A DNA stretch of 64,000 bases, from the NCBI RefSeq assembly GCF_904846685.1, contig NZ_CAJHBQ010000001.1, positions 992,001 through 1,056,000 on the forward strand, read 5' to 3'. Below are positions 34,859-44,082 of the stretch, one piece after another. This stretch comes from Psychrobacter submarinus. Lineage in GTDB: Bacteria > Pseudomonadota > Gammaproteobacteria > Pseudomonadales > Moraxellaceae. The notes beneath the pieces are model-generated. The model worked only from the letters and a program-made list of their open reading frames with translations. It made no database searches and had not been told where the DNA came from. The position numbers and the translations under genes are program-made. Each line of letters opens with the position of its first letter. Position 1 is the stretch's first letter.

Positions 34859-35847
34859 AACGCTTTGAATATATCCGTGCCCTTGAACCGCAGCAAGCGG
34901 TAATGTTTGCTACTCCTAAAGAAGCCTCATTTATCGCAGGCGGTACCAATTTGCTTGATCTCATGAAGTTTGAGATTGAAACGCCAACCAAGCTAGTTGA
35001 TGTGACACGCTTAGAGCTTGAACAGATTGAAGACACTGCCGATGGCGGCCTACGTATCGGAACCTTAGTAAGCAATAGTGATTTGGCCGCGCATCCTAGT
35101 GTGATTGCCAATTATCCGGTATTGTCTCGTGCGATATTAGCAGGGGCGACCGGACAGCTGCGCAATAAAGCGACGACTGGCGGTAACTTCCTGCAGCGTA
35201 CGCGCTGCTACTACTTTTATCATACCGATAGCCCTTGTAATAAGCGTGAACCGGGTACTGGCTGTCCTGCAATTAACGGTGAGAACCGCCCCCTTGCAAT
35301 TTTAGGCACAAGTGGCGCTTGTATTGCTCAACACCCGTCCGATATGGCGGTCGCTATGCGTTTGCTTGACGCTACTATTGAGACTGCAAAAACCGATGGC
35401 TCGACTCGGAAGATTCCAATAAAAGACTTTTATTGTCTGCCAAAAGACACTCCCCACATCGAAAACGTTTTAGAGTCAGGCGAGCTTATCACGCATGTCG
35501 TGCTGCCAGCGCCTATTAAAGGTATACACACTTATGACAAAGTGCGTGACCGCGCCTCTTATGCTTTTGCGCTTGTATCGTGTGCAGCTGTGATAGACGC
35601 TGATGATAATGGTAATTTGGCGACAGTACGCTTAGCATTTGGCGGTATTGGTACTCAGCCATGGCGCAATGAAGATGTGGAAGATTTGTTGACGGATACG
35701 CAGGGCGACGATGACACTATCAAGCAGGCAGCAGATTTGTTGTTAAAAGATGCCAAAGGTAGCGGTCAAAACGATTTTAAAATACCACTAACACGCCGTT
35801 TGCTAAAACAGGTTATTAAGCGTGCATTAGCGGGCGAGGGAGCATAA
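34855..35847 (+). CDS. paoB: Aldehyde oxidoreductase, FAD-binding subunit with 4Fe-4S motif (PaoB/YagS-like)
   Basis: A 330-residue FAD subunit of the molybdenum hydroxylase family. The FAD site is FIAGGTNLLDLMKFEIETP and ATGQLRNKATTGGNFLQRT. Directly after it, RCYYFYHTDSPCNKREPGTGC supplies Cys residues spaced like the extra [4Fe-4S] cluster ligands of E. coli PaoB, a hallmark that separates this group from xanthine dehydrogenases. The C-terminal CO-dehydrogenase flavoprotein domain begins near VLPAPIKGIHTYDKVRDRA. It is coupled to the 2Fe-2S gene (4-base overlap) and separated from the large subunit by 2 bases. Confidence 0.86.
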   Translation: MKRFEYIRALEPQQAVMFATPKEASFIAGGTNLLDLMKFEIETPTKLVDVTRLELEQIEDTADGGLRIGTLVSNSDLAAHPSVIANYPVLSRAILAGATGQLRNKATTGGNFLQRTRCYYFYHTDSPCNKREPGTGCPAINGENRPLAILGTSGACIAQHPSDMAVAMRLLDATIETAKTDGSTRKIPIKDFYCLPKDTPHIENVLESGELITHVVLPAPIKGIHTYDKVRDRASYAFALVSCAAVIDADDNGNLATVRLAFGGIGTQPWRNEDVEDLLTDTQGDDDTIKQAADLLLKDAKGSGQNDFKIPLTRRLLKQVIKRALAGEGA

Positions 35848-35849
35848 TC

Positions 35850-38363
35850 ATGTCATTATTAGATTCAGTACTACCGGCAGAGCCCACTAACAAAGAGAAG
35901 ATGGATAAGCCGGTTGAGACGTTATTCGGCAAAACAGCGAGTAATTTGGTAGGTAAACCAATTAACCGCGTTGAGGGCTCGTTAAAGGTTAGCGGTCAAG
36001 CTCATTATTCGGCAGAGATTCAATTAGACAATAAAGTGTATGGTGTCTTGGTGGGCTCAACCGTTGCCAAAGGAAAAGTTGAAAAAATCGATAGCGACTC
36101 GATTGCCCATATACCAGGTATTATTAAAGTCGTCACTGACCCTAAGCGCTTCTTACGTAACTCACAGCAAGGCACTAAGACCGAAGCACCGACTCAGGGT
36201 GTGAGTGAGGTTTTTTATCATGGTGAGCCCATCGCAGTCGTTGTTGCTGAAACTTTTGAAGCGGCGACCGAAGGCGCCAAGGCCCTTAAAGTCACTTATA
36301 AAGACGAAACCGATCAAGCGGCTTTGGATTTTACTAAAGAGCTGCCTAACGCCCATGAGGTAAATGAGAAAAAAGGCTCGGATAAGAATGCTAAGCACGG
36401 AGATCCAGAGCAAGGCCTTGCTGATTCGGCGGTAACCCTCGATAGTGTGTACCATACCCCAAGTCAGAGCAACTCACCGATGGAACCGCACGTTACTTTG
36501 GCTCATTGGGAAGATGACAAGCTGGTCTTATATACTTCAAACCAGATGATCGCCTCTTGTAAGCAGCAAGTAATGGACGCATTAGATTTGAAGAAAGATC
36601 AAGTCGAGCTGATCTCATACTATGTCGGCGGCGGCTTTGGTAGTAAGCTAGGTATCGCACCAGAATCTATTGCTGCCGCTATTGCTTCTAAAGAAGTCGG
36701 TCGTCCGGTACTGATTACTATGACGCGCCCGCAAGTGATGGAGGCGACGGTAAGACGCTCAAACACCCGTCAGCGTATTGCTATTGGTTGTAATGAAGAG
36801 GGTATTATTAATACCATTATTCACGATACCACGACCAGCAATTTACCAGGCGAGGCGTTCTTTGAACCAACAGCACTATCCACTCACTTTTTGTACCGCG
36901 GAGAGAATCGCCGCGTCAGCTATCAGATGGTGGATATGAATCACGTATTATCAGGCTCTATGCGTGCTCCTGGTGAAGCGGTGGGTATGATCGCTGTTGA
37001 GTGTGCGATGGATGAGCTGGCGAACAAGCTTGAGATGGATCCTATTGAGCTGCGCCGCCGGAACGAACCTGAAGAAGACCCTAGCGAAGAGATGCCGTTC
37101 TCCACCCGTCAGCTAGTCGCCTGTATGGAAAAAGGCGCTGAAGCATTTGGTTGGGATGAGCATAATCCCAAACCTGCCAGCCGACTAGAAGGCGACTGGT
37201 GGATAGGTACCGGTATGTCTGGCACTTCTCGTGGCAATATGCTGCAGCCTTCTGAAGCGCGTGCGATACTACAAGTCGATGATTCAAAAGAGCTTGGCGT
37301 CAAAGCTATTATCGAAACCGATATGACTGATATCGGCACTGGCTCTTACACCGTATTTACTCAGGTCGCCGCCGATTTATTAGGACTACCTATCGATCAT
37401 ATCGAGATGAAACTTGGCGACAGTGATTTACCGCCAGCATCAGGTTCTGGCGGTAGTTTTGGCGCGGCCAGTGCTGGTAGTGGGGTTTATTTGGCTTGTG
37501 AGCAGCTACGCAAAATGCTTGCAAAAAAAGTAGGTCTACATGCCGATACGATTCGTATAGATAACGGTCAAATCCAAAAATCAGGTGAGCACGAGCCTAG
37601 TAAGGCAGAAGCCGCTATTGGAGCAAGTAGAGAAAAAGTAGCAGATTTTGTCGATAAAAACTTGGTGGAAAAAGGAGTAGTCGATAAAAGCGAGGTAGAT
37701 AAAGTATCAGGCTTGGTAGATAAGGCTGTAGACTTGGCAGATAAGGTGTCGGCAAAGACAGGTATCCCGCTTCCTGAATTAAAACCTGCAAATGAGCAAT
37801 ACGACTTTGATGATAATCAGTCCTATGCACTAGCTGATATTATTGCTAAGTTTGACGAGCAAGAAGTTAGCGCCAAAGGCCAGATCAAGCCAGGTAAAAA
37901 TGGCAAAAACCTTCGCCAAGCCTCGTTTGGGGCCAACTTCGCTGAAGTCGCGGTACATAAAGTCACCGGTGAGATTCGCGTCAAGCGTATGACTGGCGTG
38001 TATGCAGCAGGACGTATTCTCAACCATAAGCTTGCAACCTCGCAGTGTTATGGCGGTATGGTATTTGGTATAGGTTCTGCTTTGATGGAAGAGGTCATTC
38101 ATGACAAGCACGATGGCCGATTATGTAACCATGACCTTGCCGAGTACCATGTGCCGGTCAACGCTGACGTACCGCAGTTGGATGTGATTTTGTTAGAAGA
38201 GGATGACCCTTATACCAACCCTATGCATATTAAAGGGATTGGGGAAACCTCTATTTCAGGATCAGCGGCAGCCATTGCCAATGCCATCTATAATGCAGTC
38301 GGGGTGCGTGTTTATGACTTCCCGATTACTTTGGACAAAATCTTAGCCGATATGCCTGAGTAA
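35850..38363 (+). CDS. paoC: Aldehyde oxidoreductase, molybdenum-binding subunit (PaoC/YagR-like) with an unusual insert
   Basis: An 837-residue molybdopterin cytosine dinucleotide-binding subunit that oxidises aldehydes to acids. Family features are GKPINRVEGSLKVSGQAHYS at the start, YYVGGGFGSKLG, SGSMRAPGEAVGMIAVECAM, GSGGSFGAASAGSGVYLA and the catalytic-Glu region IKGIGETSISGSAAAIANAI near the C-terminus. It is about 100 residues longer than E. coli PaoC. Residues about 575-655 form a charged stretch with repeated VDK words (NLVEKGVVDKSEVDKVSGLV) that breaks the conserved domain and looks like an inserted amphipathic helix. XdhC-type and MocA-type maturation genes follow. Aromatic aldehyde substrates are inferred from the family. 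Confidence 0.85.
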   Translation: MSLLDSVLPAEPTNKEKMDKPVETLFGKTASNLVGKPINRVEGSLKVSGQAHYSAEIQLDNKVYGVLVGSTVAKGKVEKIDSDSIAHIPGIIKVVTDPKRFLRNSQQGTKTEAPTQGVSEVFYHGEPIAVVVAETFEAATEGAKALKVTYKDETDQAALDFTKELPNAHEVNEKKGSDKNAKHGDPEQGLADSAVTLDSVYHTPSQSNSPMEPHVTLAHWEDDKLVLYTSNQMIASCKQQVMDALDLKKDQVELISYYVGGGFGSKLGIAPESIAAAIASKEVGRPVLITMTRPQVMEATVRRSNTRQRIAIGCNEEGIINTIIHDTTTSNLPGEAFFEPTALSTHFLYRGENRRVSYQMVDMNHVLSGSMRAPGEAVGMIAVECAMDELANKLEMDPIELRRRNEPEEDPSEEMPFSTRQLVACMEKGAEAFGWDEHNPKPASRLEGDWWIGTGMSGTSRGNMLQPSEARAILQVDDSKELGVKAIIETDMTDIGTGSYTVFTQVAADLLGLPIDHIEMKLGDSDLPPASGSGGSFGAASAGSGVYLACEQLRKMLAKKVGLHADTIRIDNGQIQKSGEHEPSKAEAAIGASREKVADFVDKNLVEKGVVDKSEVDKVSGLVDKAVDLADKVSAKTGIPLPELKPANEQYDFDDNQSYALADIIAKFDEQEVSAKGQIKPGKNGKNLRQASFGANFAEVAVHKVTGEIRVKRMTGVYAAGRILNHKLATSQCYGGMVFGIGSALMEEVIHDKHDGRLCNHDLAEYHVPVNADVPQLDVILLEEDDPYTNPMHIKGIGETSISGSAAAIANAIYNAVGVRVYDFPITLDKILADMPE

Positions 38364-38392
38364 TAGTCGACATCGAAGTATAGACCCTGTTG

Positions 38393-38440
38393 AATAAAAC
38401 CTGCTAAATATTAACATTAACGTTAAGCAGGTTTTATTTA
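38393..38440 (+). terminator. Rho-independent terminator after paoC
   Basis: A perfect 13-bp stem (38393-38405 with 38426-38438) with a 20-base A/T-rich loop ends in GTTTTATTTATTT. It follows paoC by about 30 bases and precedes the XdhC-like gene, which may therefore depend on read-through or its own promoter. Confidence 0.65.
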
Positions 38441-38477
38441 TTTCCATCCTTTAAAGTATAAAAAGAAACGCAAAAAT

Positions 38478-39749
38478 ATGAATCAAGTCGCAGACATCCT
38501 ACAGCTCGCCTTTGACGCACGGCAGCAGCACGTTGATGCGGTGCTCGCGACAGTCGTGCGCACTGAAGGCTCAGCTTATCGTAAACCTGGCGCTATGATG
38601 CTTATTTGCGAGGATGGTCGCTCAGTAGGCATGATAAGCGGCGGCTGCCTTGAACCGCACATTATTAAACGCGCCTTTTGGCTGACGCGTCATGGCGCAA
38701 GCGTGCAGGTCTATCAAACCGGTGATGAGCAAGAAGAAGACTTGGAGGATGAGCTGGAGGAAAAGTTAGATAATGATGCTATAGATTTTGCAGTAGACTT
38801 AGAAGACGAGCTGAACTTTGGCTTAGGCTGCAATGGTAAAGTTCATGTGTTATTTGAGCGCTTATCTTCAGCTATGCCGTATTTAGATTTAATTCAGAAA
38901 GTTCGTCAAAGTGGAGAGTCTACTACTGTCGCTACTTTAATACGCTCTAACAGCTCTGAGGTGACCGTTGGTACTAGGGTTCATTTAAACGCCAGTTTTT
39001 TAGATGACAGTTTTTTAGATGACAGTTTTTTAGATGACAATAAAAACTCACAAGAGATACCAGAGCAAACCATAAATTTACCAAAGCCAGTAATCGATGA
39101 GTTATCTGCTTATAAAGTGAGTAAAAGACACGCTGATTATCTGGTTTTAAAAAGTTCGGTTGCAAATGACAATAGCTCAAAAAACGCTATACAAACCGAG
39201 TGGTTAGTGCAGCATTTGCAACCGCAGATTCGACTTTTGGTTTGCGGAGCAGGCAATGATGTGATGCCGCTAGTAACCATGGCAAAGCTGCAAGATTGGC
39301 ACGTCACCGTGATCGATAGTCGGCCGCAGTATGCCACTCGCCAGCGTTTCCCGCAGGCTGATGCTGCGTTATACGTGGCTCTTAACGATAGCGAAACCCT
39401 ACTTAAACTGAGTCAAAATGCAGCGGTAGCACTAATGTCGCATAGCCTCAGCCAAGATCGGGCACGCTTAGCTGTCTTGTTAAAGAATGCCAATCATTGT
39501 AATTACATCGGTCAGTTAGGCCCGCGCTATCGTACTGAGCGTTTGATTAAGGAGATTAGCGCAACTTGCGCTGATCCTACCGCCTTGGCAGACGGTATCA
39601 ATCAGCTGCACTACCCTATCGGTTATAAGCTTGGCGGTGATGGCCCTGAAGCGTTAGCGCTAAGTATCATCGCGCAAATTAGCGCCGTCGTTTATGAGCA
39701 AGTTGCGGTTACTAAAGAGTTAGCGCAGCCAAAAGCCAGCTATGAATGA
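38478..39749 (+). CDS. XdhC/CoxI family molybdoenzyme maturation protein (PaoD-like)
   Basis: A 423-residue XdhC/CoxI protein that binds sulfurated molybdenum cofactor and inserts it into the aldehyde oxidoreductase. The N-terminal XdhC motif is VVRTEGSAYRKPGAMMLICE and GRSVGMISGGCLEPHI. The C-terminal Rossmann part contains LVCGAGNDVMPLVTMAKLQDW and YIGQLGPRYRTERL, and HYPIGYKLGGDGPEALALSI at the end. Two unusual inserts are present: an acidic stretch (DEQEEDLEDELEEKLDND) and a triple repeat of SFLDD (DNA 38994-39038). Eight bases overlap the next gene. E. coli PaoD is the functional analogue. Confidence 0.83.
   Translation: MNQVADILQLAFDARQQHVDAVLATVVRTEGSAYRKPGAMMLICEDGRSVGMISGGCLEPHIIKRAFWLTRHGASVQVYQTGDEQEEDLEDELEEKLDNDAIDFAVDLEDELNFGLGCNGKVHVLFERLSSAMPYLDLIQKVRQSGESTTVATLIRSNSSEVTVGTRVHLNASFLDDSFLDDSFLDDNKNSQEIPEQTINLPKPVIDELSAYKVSKRHADYLVLKSSVANDNSSKNAIQTEWLVQHLQPQIRLLVCGAGNDVMPLVTMAKLQDWHVTVIDSRPQYATRQRFPQADAALYVALNDSETLLKLSQNAAVALMSHSLSQDRARLAVLLKNANHCNYIGQLGPRYRTERLIKEISATCADPTALADGINQLHYPIGYKLGGDGPEALALSIIAQISAVVYEQVAVTKELAQPKASYE
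38994..39038. repeat. 15-bp in-frame tandem repeat, three copies
   Basis: The unit AGTTTTTTAGATGAC occurs at 38994-39008, 39009-39023 and 39024-39038 without mismatch, encoding SFLDD three times within the XdhC-family gene. The 15-base length preserves the frame, so slippage would change copy number without disrupting the protein. Confidence 0.9.
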
Positions 39750-40449
39750 CAAGGATAGCTCATCATTCAATCAAAACAAACCTCCAAATCATGCGGTCAT
39801 TATTTTAGCCAGCGGATTAAGTCATCGATTAGGTCAGCCAAAGCAGCTTCTAGAAAAACAAGGTAAACCATTAATTAACTATATGACGATGCTTGCTTTG
39901 GTGACTCAGCCAAAAGCTGTTATTGTCGTCATTCCTCAGCAAGATACAGCTATTGCTGACGTTATCGAAACGGCTGTTAACCGTTTGACAGCGCAAAACT
40001 CAAGCATACAAATCGTTAGTAACCCTAATCCACAATTAGGAATGGCAAAGAGCTTATCTTTAGCTATTGATGCATTAAAATCTCAGCATGATTTAGCCAT
40101 TAAGCGCGTATTGATTATGGGCGTGGATCAAGTATTATTAAGCGCTCCTCATTTAGATCAACTTCTAGCACAAGATAATATAGTCGTCGCCAGTCGTTAC
40201 CCGAATTTGGATGAGAGATTTATTATTGATGATAATAAGCATGATATCGTGGGTGTGCCATTAGTTGTCAGTTATAAAGTACTAAAATCATGGCAATCCT
40301 CGCTCAGTGGCGATAAAGGCTTGCGGCACTTTATTAGAGCGCTAGCTCCTGAGAAAGTCACCACGGTGGCTCACTCAAATCTTAGCTATGATATTGATAC
40401 TCCTAAACAATTAGCTTATGCTCGACAGCAAGGATGGCTTGATTATTGA
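39742..40449 (+). CDS. mocA: MocA-like molybdenum cofactor cytidylyltransferase
   Basis: A 235-residue nucleotidyltransferase of the MocA/MobA-like family. The signature VIILASGLSHRLGQPKQLLEK (one Gly of the LAGG motif replaced by Ser) is followed by PLINYMTMLAL. RVLIMGVDQVLLSAPHLDQLL is the metal-binding region, and YDIDTPKQLAYARQQGW closes the protein. MocA adds CMP to molybdopterin to form the cytosine dinucleotide cofactor used by PaoABC-type enzymes, matching the genes just upstream. It overlaps the XdhC-family gene by eight bases. The window thus carries both Moco nucleotide branches. Confidence 0.8.
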   Translation: MNDKDSSSFNQNKPPNHAVIILASGLSHRLGQPKQLLEKQGKPLINYMTMLALVTQPKAVIVVIPQQDTAIADVIETAVNRLTAQNSSIQIVSNPNPQLGMAKSLSLAIDALKSQHDLAIKRVLIMGVDQVLLSAPHLDQLLAQDNIVVASRYPNLDERFIIDDNKHDIVGVPLVVSYKVLKSWQSSLSGDKGLRHFIRALAPEKVTTVAHSNLSYDIDTPKQLAYARQQGWLDY

Positions 40450-40592
40450 TATAACTGCCTATAGAACAGTCATTATTGGCCGCTTTGTTTAGCTATTGAG
40501 TCTAGGGGCTGTTTAGAAATACATAATTTTGACGACAACAGCGCCCGTAATCGCTTATACTCTTTTATGACCCCATTATTGGGAGTACCTTT

Positions 40593-41690
40593 TTGTATTC
40601 ACCTGTTTTAAAGCCTGATATTTTTGATCCACAAGCACAGAATAGCTCAGTGTTATCCTCTGTCGACTCTGCTCGTGCCAGTCATTTAGTCGCTGATCAT
40701 TCGGTGGTTGATAGTAAACCGCTAACCGATGGTTTTTCGCGGCGGCTGACTTATTTACGTCTTTCTATCACTGATTTTTGTAACTTTCGCTGTGAGTATT
40801 GCCTGCCAAACGGCTACCAAGGCAAACGCCCCTCCGATGAGCTCAGCGTCGCTGAAATCAAAACTTTGATTCAAGGCTTTGCGCAAGTGGGCACGCAAAA
40901 GGTGCGTATCACTGGTGGCGAGCCATCGATCAGACGCGATGTGGTAGAGATTATCGAAACGATCAAGAATACCGCTGGTATCGAGATGGTCGCAATGACT
41001 AGCAATGGCTACAAGCTTGGCAAGCACCTAGCCAACTGGCAGGCGGCAGGACTAAACCAGCTCAACATCAGTATGGATAGTTTCGATGCCGATACTTTTC
41101 ATCAGATGACGGGCTTTAATACCCAGCCCCAGCTGATGCGCGACATGGACACCCTCCTAGCGACTACGGATATTAAGCTCAAAATTAATAGTATCTTAAT
41201 GGCGGAGACTGCTTTTCAAAACTTAATTGACGCGATGGACTACGTCAAAGACCGTCCTGTGACCTACCGCTTTATCGAGTTTATGCAGACCAGTGACAAC
41301 AGCGATTTGTTTTTTGCTCAGCATGCGCAGTCTGATATGATTACGGATTATCTGCTCGAGCGCGGTTGGCAGTCGCATGATCGCGGTAGCGCTGATGGCC
41401 CTGCAATAGAATACAGCCATCCTGACTATCTCGGGCGTATCGGTATGATTGCCCCTTATGCCGCGCACTTTTGTGATAACTGTAATCGTCTTCGCGTGAG
41501 TAGCCAAGGCAAAGTGCATCTGTGTCTATTTGATGAAGGCAATTACGATATTCGAGATTATCTAAAAAACGACGATGTGCAAGGTCTAGTCAACACCTTG
41601 CATAGCTTTATGCCAATTAAGCCTGAGCATCACCATCTGCATGAGTCTAATAGCGGCATGATGCATAACTTATCGATTATCGGTGGTTAG
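40593..41690 (+). CDS. moaA: GTP 3',8-cyclase MoaA
   Basis: A 365-residue radical-SAM enzyme that converts GTP to the cyclic intermediate of molybdopterin synthesis. The SAM cluster motif is LRLSITDFCNFRCEYCLPNG (C-x3-C-x2-C), followed by RITGGEPSIRRDVVEII. The C-terminal substrate cluster uses CDNCNRLRVSSQGKVHLC, and the protein ends in GG, which family members need for activity. The start appears to be TTG 40593, 7 bases after GGGAG; the next ATG lies far inside. An N-terminal extension of about 45 residues precedes the radical-SAM domain. It opens the moaABCDE-modB gene run. Confidence 0.9.
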   Translation: MYSPVLKPDIFDPQAQNSSVLSSVDSARASHLVADHSVVDSKPLTDGFSRRLTYLRLSITDFCNFRCEYCLPNGYQGKRPSDELSVAEIKTLIQGFAQVGTQKVRITGGEPSIRRDVVEIIETIKNTAGIEMVAMTSNGYKLGKHLANWQAAGLNQLNISMDSFDADTFHQMTGFNTQPQLMRDMDTLLATTDIKLKINSILMAETAFQNLIDAMDYVKDRPVTYRFIEFMQTSDNSDLFFAQHAQSDMITDYLLERGWQSHDRGSADGPAIEYSHPDYLGRIGMIAPYAAHFCDNCNRLRVSSQGKVHLCLFDEGNYDIRDYLKNDDVQGLVNTLHSFMPIKPEHHHLHESNSGMMHNLSIIGG

Positions 41691-41786
41691 AGTATGTAGA
41701 TGGAGCTCTCATAGTAAGACAGCAAACTGTCAAACTGTCAAAATAAAATATTTAAACTTATCAAATGATTAGAATTAGGAATATCT

Positions 41787-42317
41787 ATGTCTAAGCCTGC
41801 TGCAGAATTTACCCCGCTGAATATTGCTGTGCTTTGTGTCTCTGACAGTCGTACGCTTGAGGAGGATAGCTCAGGGCAGTACTTAGCCGATAGCTTAGTT
41901 GAGGCGGGTCACCACTTAGCTGATCGTCAGCTGATTACTGATGATATTTATCACATTCGTGCGTTCATTAGTGGCTGGATTGCTGATCCTAATGTGCATG
42001 CAGTAATCACCACAGGCGGCACTGGGTTTTTTATCCGTGATAGTATGCCAGAAGCGGTCAGCGTATTGTTTGACAAGTCGATTGACGGTTTTGGCGAGAT
42101 GTTCCGTTTGCTCTCCAAAGATGATATCGGTATGTCAACCATTCAGTCGCGCGCTATCGCTGGTATGGCCAATGGCACAGGCATCTTCTGCCTACCGGGT
42201 TCGACCGGTGCTTGCCGTACCGGCTGGAATGATATCTTAAAAGAGCAGTTCGATAATCGTACCCGTCCTTGTAACTTTGTTGCGCACTTTATGCGCGCCA
42301 ATCCAGGTCACGACTAG
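41787..42317 (+). CDS. moaB: Molybdenum cofactor biosynthesis protein MoaB (MogA-like adenylyltransferase)
   Basis: A 176-residue MoaB/MogA-fold protein. Landmarks are NIAVLCVSDSRTLEEDSSGQ at the N-terminus, VHAVITTGGTGFFIRDSMPEA (TTGGTG phosphate-binding loop) and GIFCLPGSTGACRTGWNDIL near the end. Family members adenylate molybdopterin before MoeA-mediated metal insertion. Since no mogA is present in the window, it probably does this for MoeA. It lies 96 bases after moaA and 52 bases before moaC. Confidence 0.88.
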   Translation: MSKPAAEFTPLNIAVLCVSDSRTLEEDSSGQYLADSLVEAGHHLADRQLITDDIYHIRAFISGWIADPNVHAVITTGGTGFFIRDSMPEAVSVLFDKSIDGFGEMFRLLSKDDIGMSTIQSRAIAGMANGTGIFCLPGSTGACRTGWNDILKEQFDNRTRPCNFVAHFMRANPGHD

Positions 42318-42369
42318 CGTTTTGAGACTTATAAAATATAAGTAACCTTTAATGAGTTAAGAAAAATAC

Positions 42370-42909
42370 ATGTCTATATCTTCTGATTATAAAAATGCTC
42401 CGGCTAATACTGCAAACCGCTCGCACGCTACCCTATCGCATTTAGACAGCGATGGTGAGATTCATATGGTCGATGTGGGCCACAAAACAGCTACTACTAG
42501 AGAAGCGCATGCTGTCGGTCAGGTGTGTTTTCCAGCGGGCATCTATGGTCAAATAAAAGCCGCTGATGGCATGACAAAAAAAGGCAGTATCACCCAAACT
42601 GCCCATATCGCAGGTATTATGGCAGCCAAGCGTACTCATGATTTGATTCCGCTTTGTCATGCATTGCCGCTAGATAAAATTGGCTTAGGTTTCGAGTATG
42701 ACGACAGCTTAAATAGCATCATGGTCAATGCAACGGTGAAAGTCACTCACAAAACTGGGGTGGAGATGGAAGCGCTGACCGCTGTTAGCGTCGCTTGCCT
42801 GACCATCTATGACATGACCAAAGCGCTGTCGCATGACATCGTGATTGATGGAGTCAAACTCATGACTAAGACCGGTGGCAAGTCAGATTATAACCATCAA
42901 GTAACATAG
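42370..42909 (+). CDS. moaC: Cyclic pyranopterin monophosphate synthase MoaC
   Basis: A 179-residue MoaC. It rearranges the MoaA product into cyclic pyranopterin monophosphate. Conserved segments are HLDSDGEIHMVDVGHKTATT, HIAGIMAAKRTHDLIPLCHA (the KRT..LIPLCH active-site stretch) and TGVEMEALTAVSVACLTIYD followed by MTKALSHDIVI. Length is close to the usual 160, with a short N-terminal extension. TGAGTTAAGAAAA lies upstream of the ATG, a weak ribosome site. Confidence 0.92.
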   Translation: MSISSDYKNAPANTANRSHATLSHLDSDGEIHMVDVGHKTATTREAHAVGQVCFPAGIYGQIKAADGMTKKGSITQTAHIAGIMAAKRTHDLIPLCHALPLDKIGLGFEYDDSLNSIMVNATVKVTHKTGVEMEALTAVSVACLTIYDMTKALSHDIVIDGVKLMTKTGGKSDYNHQVT

Positions 42910-43007
42910 TCTAAGTGTGATGTTTTATCAAAAATAATTTTAGCGAATAAACGATTTCAAGCAACGCCGCACTTTTCCATGCAGCGCCGCTCTATAGGAG
43001 TAGTAAG

Positions 43008-43274
43008 ATGACTGACAATACAAATGATTTGATGACCATCAATGTACTGTATTTTGCCAGTCTTGCGGACGAAGCCAATTGTCAGCAAGAGCAAGTCACG
43101 CTTGCCCCTGATACTTCACTAGCTCAGCTATATGAGCAGCTTCGCGATAAGCATCACTTTAGCCGTCCGCAAGCCGATCTGCGTGTGGCGGTAAATGATT
43201 ACTTTGCCAAATGGGATGACCCGATTAATGATGGCGATAGCGTGGTGTTTATTACCCCTGTGGCAGGCGGTTAG
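43008..43274 (+). CDS. moaD: Molybdopterin synthase small subunit MoaD
   Basis: An 88-residue ubiquitin-like sulfur carrier with the required C-terminal GG (FITPVAGG), which is thiocarboxylated by a MoeB-type enzyme to donate sulfur in molybdopterin formation. The fold begins INVLYFASLADEANCQQEQV and continues LAVNDYF-like (RVAVNDYFAKWDDPINDGD), typical of MoaD. TAGGAGTAGTAAG precedes the ATG. A moeB gene is not present in the window. Confidence 0.9.
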   Translation: MTDNTNDLMTINVLYFASLADEANCQQEQVTLAPDTSLAQLYEQLRDKHHFSRPQADLRVAVNDYFAKWDDPINDGDSVVFITPVAGG

Positions 43275-43481
43275 TCGCTAATTATCTGTCGTAGACTATA
43301 GTCGAACCACTATTAAAGTGTTACAGCGTTAGACTCGTTTAGCCTACTACTGTAGTACTTGCACTCGTCTGCCTTGTACCACTTTTAATATTGATTGACT
43401 ATACAACTCTAGCCTAGCAAAAATAACACAACTCGAAATAGTCGAACTAACCTAGAACCGATTCATAATCTGAGCATATCA

Positions 43482-44012
43482 ATGACTGGTGAGAATAAAA
43501 ACAACGAAATAAAAATTGGCGATAAAGAAGACGTACATAGCCAATCGATGCAAATCAAGCGCAGTGCTGATGACGCTTATGCTATCGCTGAGCGTGATGG
43601 TTTTGCGCTATTAGATGAAGCTATTGACGAGACGCGCCTTAGAGCCATGCTCGATGACGACAGCTGCGGTGCTTTTGCTTGTTTTGAAGGTCGCGTGCGC
43701 AATCATAATAATGCCAGCTGTGTCGAGCGTTTGACTTACTACGGCTATGAGGATTTGGCGATTAACCAAGGTCGGCAAATCATGGATGAGGCTAAAGAAA
43801 AATTTGAGATTACCGCTGCGGTTGCCATTCACCGTATCGGCGCATTAGAGATTGGCGATATTGCCGTTTGGATCGGTGTGATCTCCGCCCACCGCTATCC
43901 GGCGTTTGATGCTTGCCGCTGGATCCTCGATAGCATCAAAGCCGATATTCCCGTTTGGAAGCAAGAATATTATGACAATGAGTCGCCCAAATGGCTAAGC
44001 AACAACGGTTAA
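43482..44012 (+). CDS. moaE: Molybdopterin synthase catalytic subunit MoaE
   Basis: A 176-residue MoaE that accepts MoaD-bound sulfur to make molybdopterin. Signature segments are GAFACFEGRVRNHNNASCVE with LTYYGYEDLA, AVAIHRIGALEIGDIAVWIG and SAHRYPAFDACRWILDSIKA then DIPVWKQEYY, which contain the catalytic Lys residues. About 35 extra residues (Lys/Glu/Asp-rich) precede the core domain. The long frame suggests the ATG at 43482; an internal Met (MQIKRSADDAY, residue 23) could be the start instead. Located 207 bases after moaD. Confidence 0.9.
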   Translation: MTGENKNNEIKIGDKEDVHSQSMQIKRSADDAYAIAERDGFALLDEAIDETRLRAMLDDDSCGAFACFEGRVRNHNNASCVERLTYYGYEDLAINQGRQIMDEAKEKFEITAAVAIHRIGALEIGDIAVWIGVISAHRYPAFDACRWILDSIKADIPVWKQEYYDNESPKWLSNNG

Positions 44013-44082
44013 CTCATGATGACTAATAGATAATAGCTGATGAGTACCATTACTCCCCTTCTGCTGTAATAGTTGTAGCGCT

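Noticed and set aside
40450..40592. Possible molybdenum-cofactor riboswitch before moaA
   Set aside because: I could not trace the conserved multi-stem fold in this 143-base leader; a covariance-model search would be needed.
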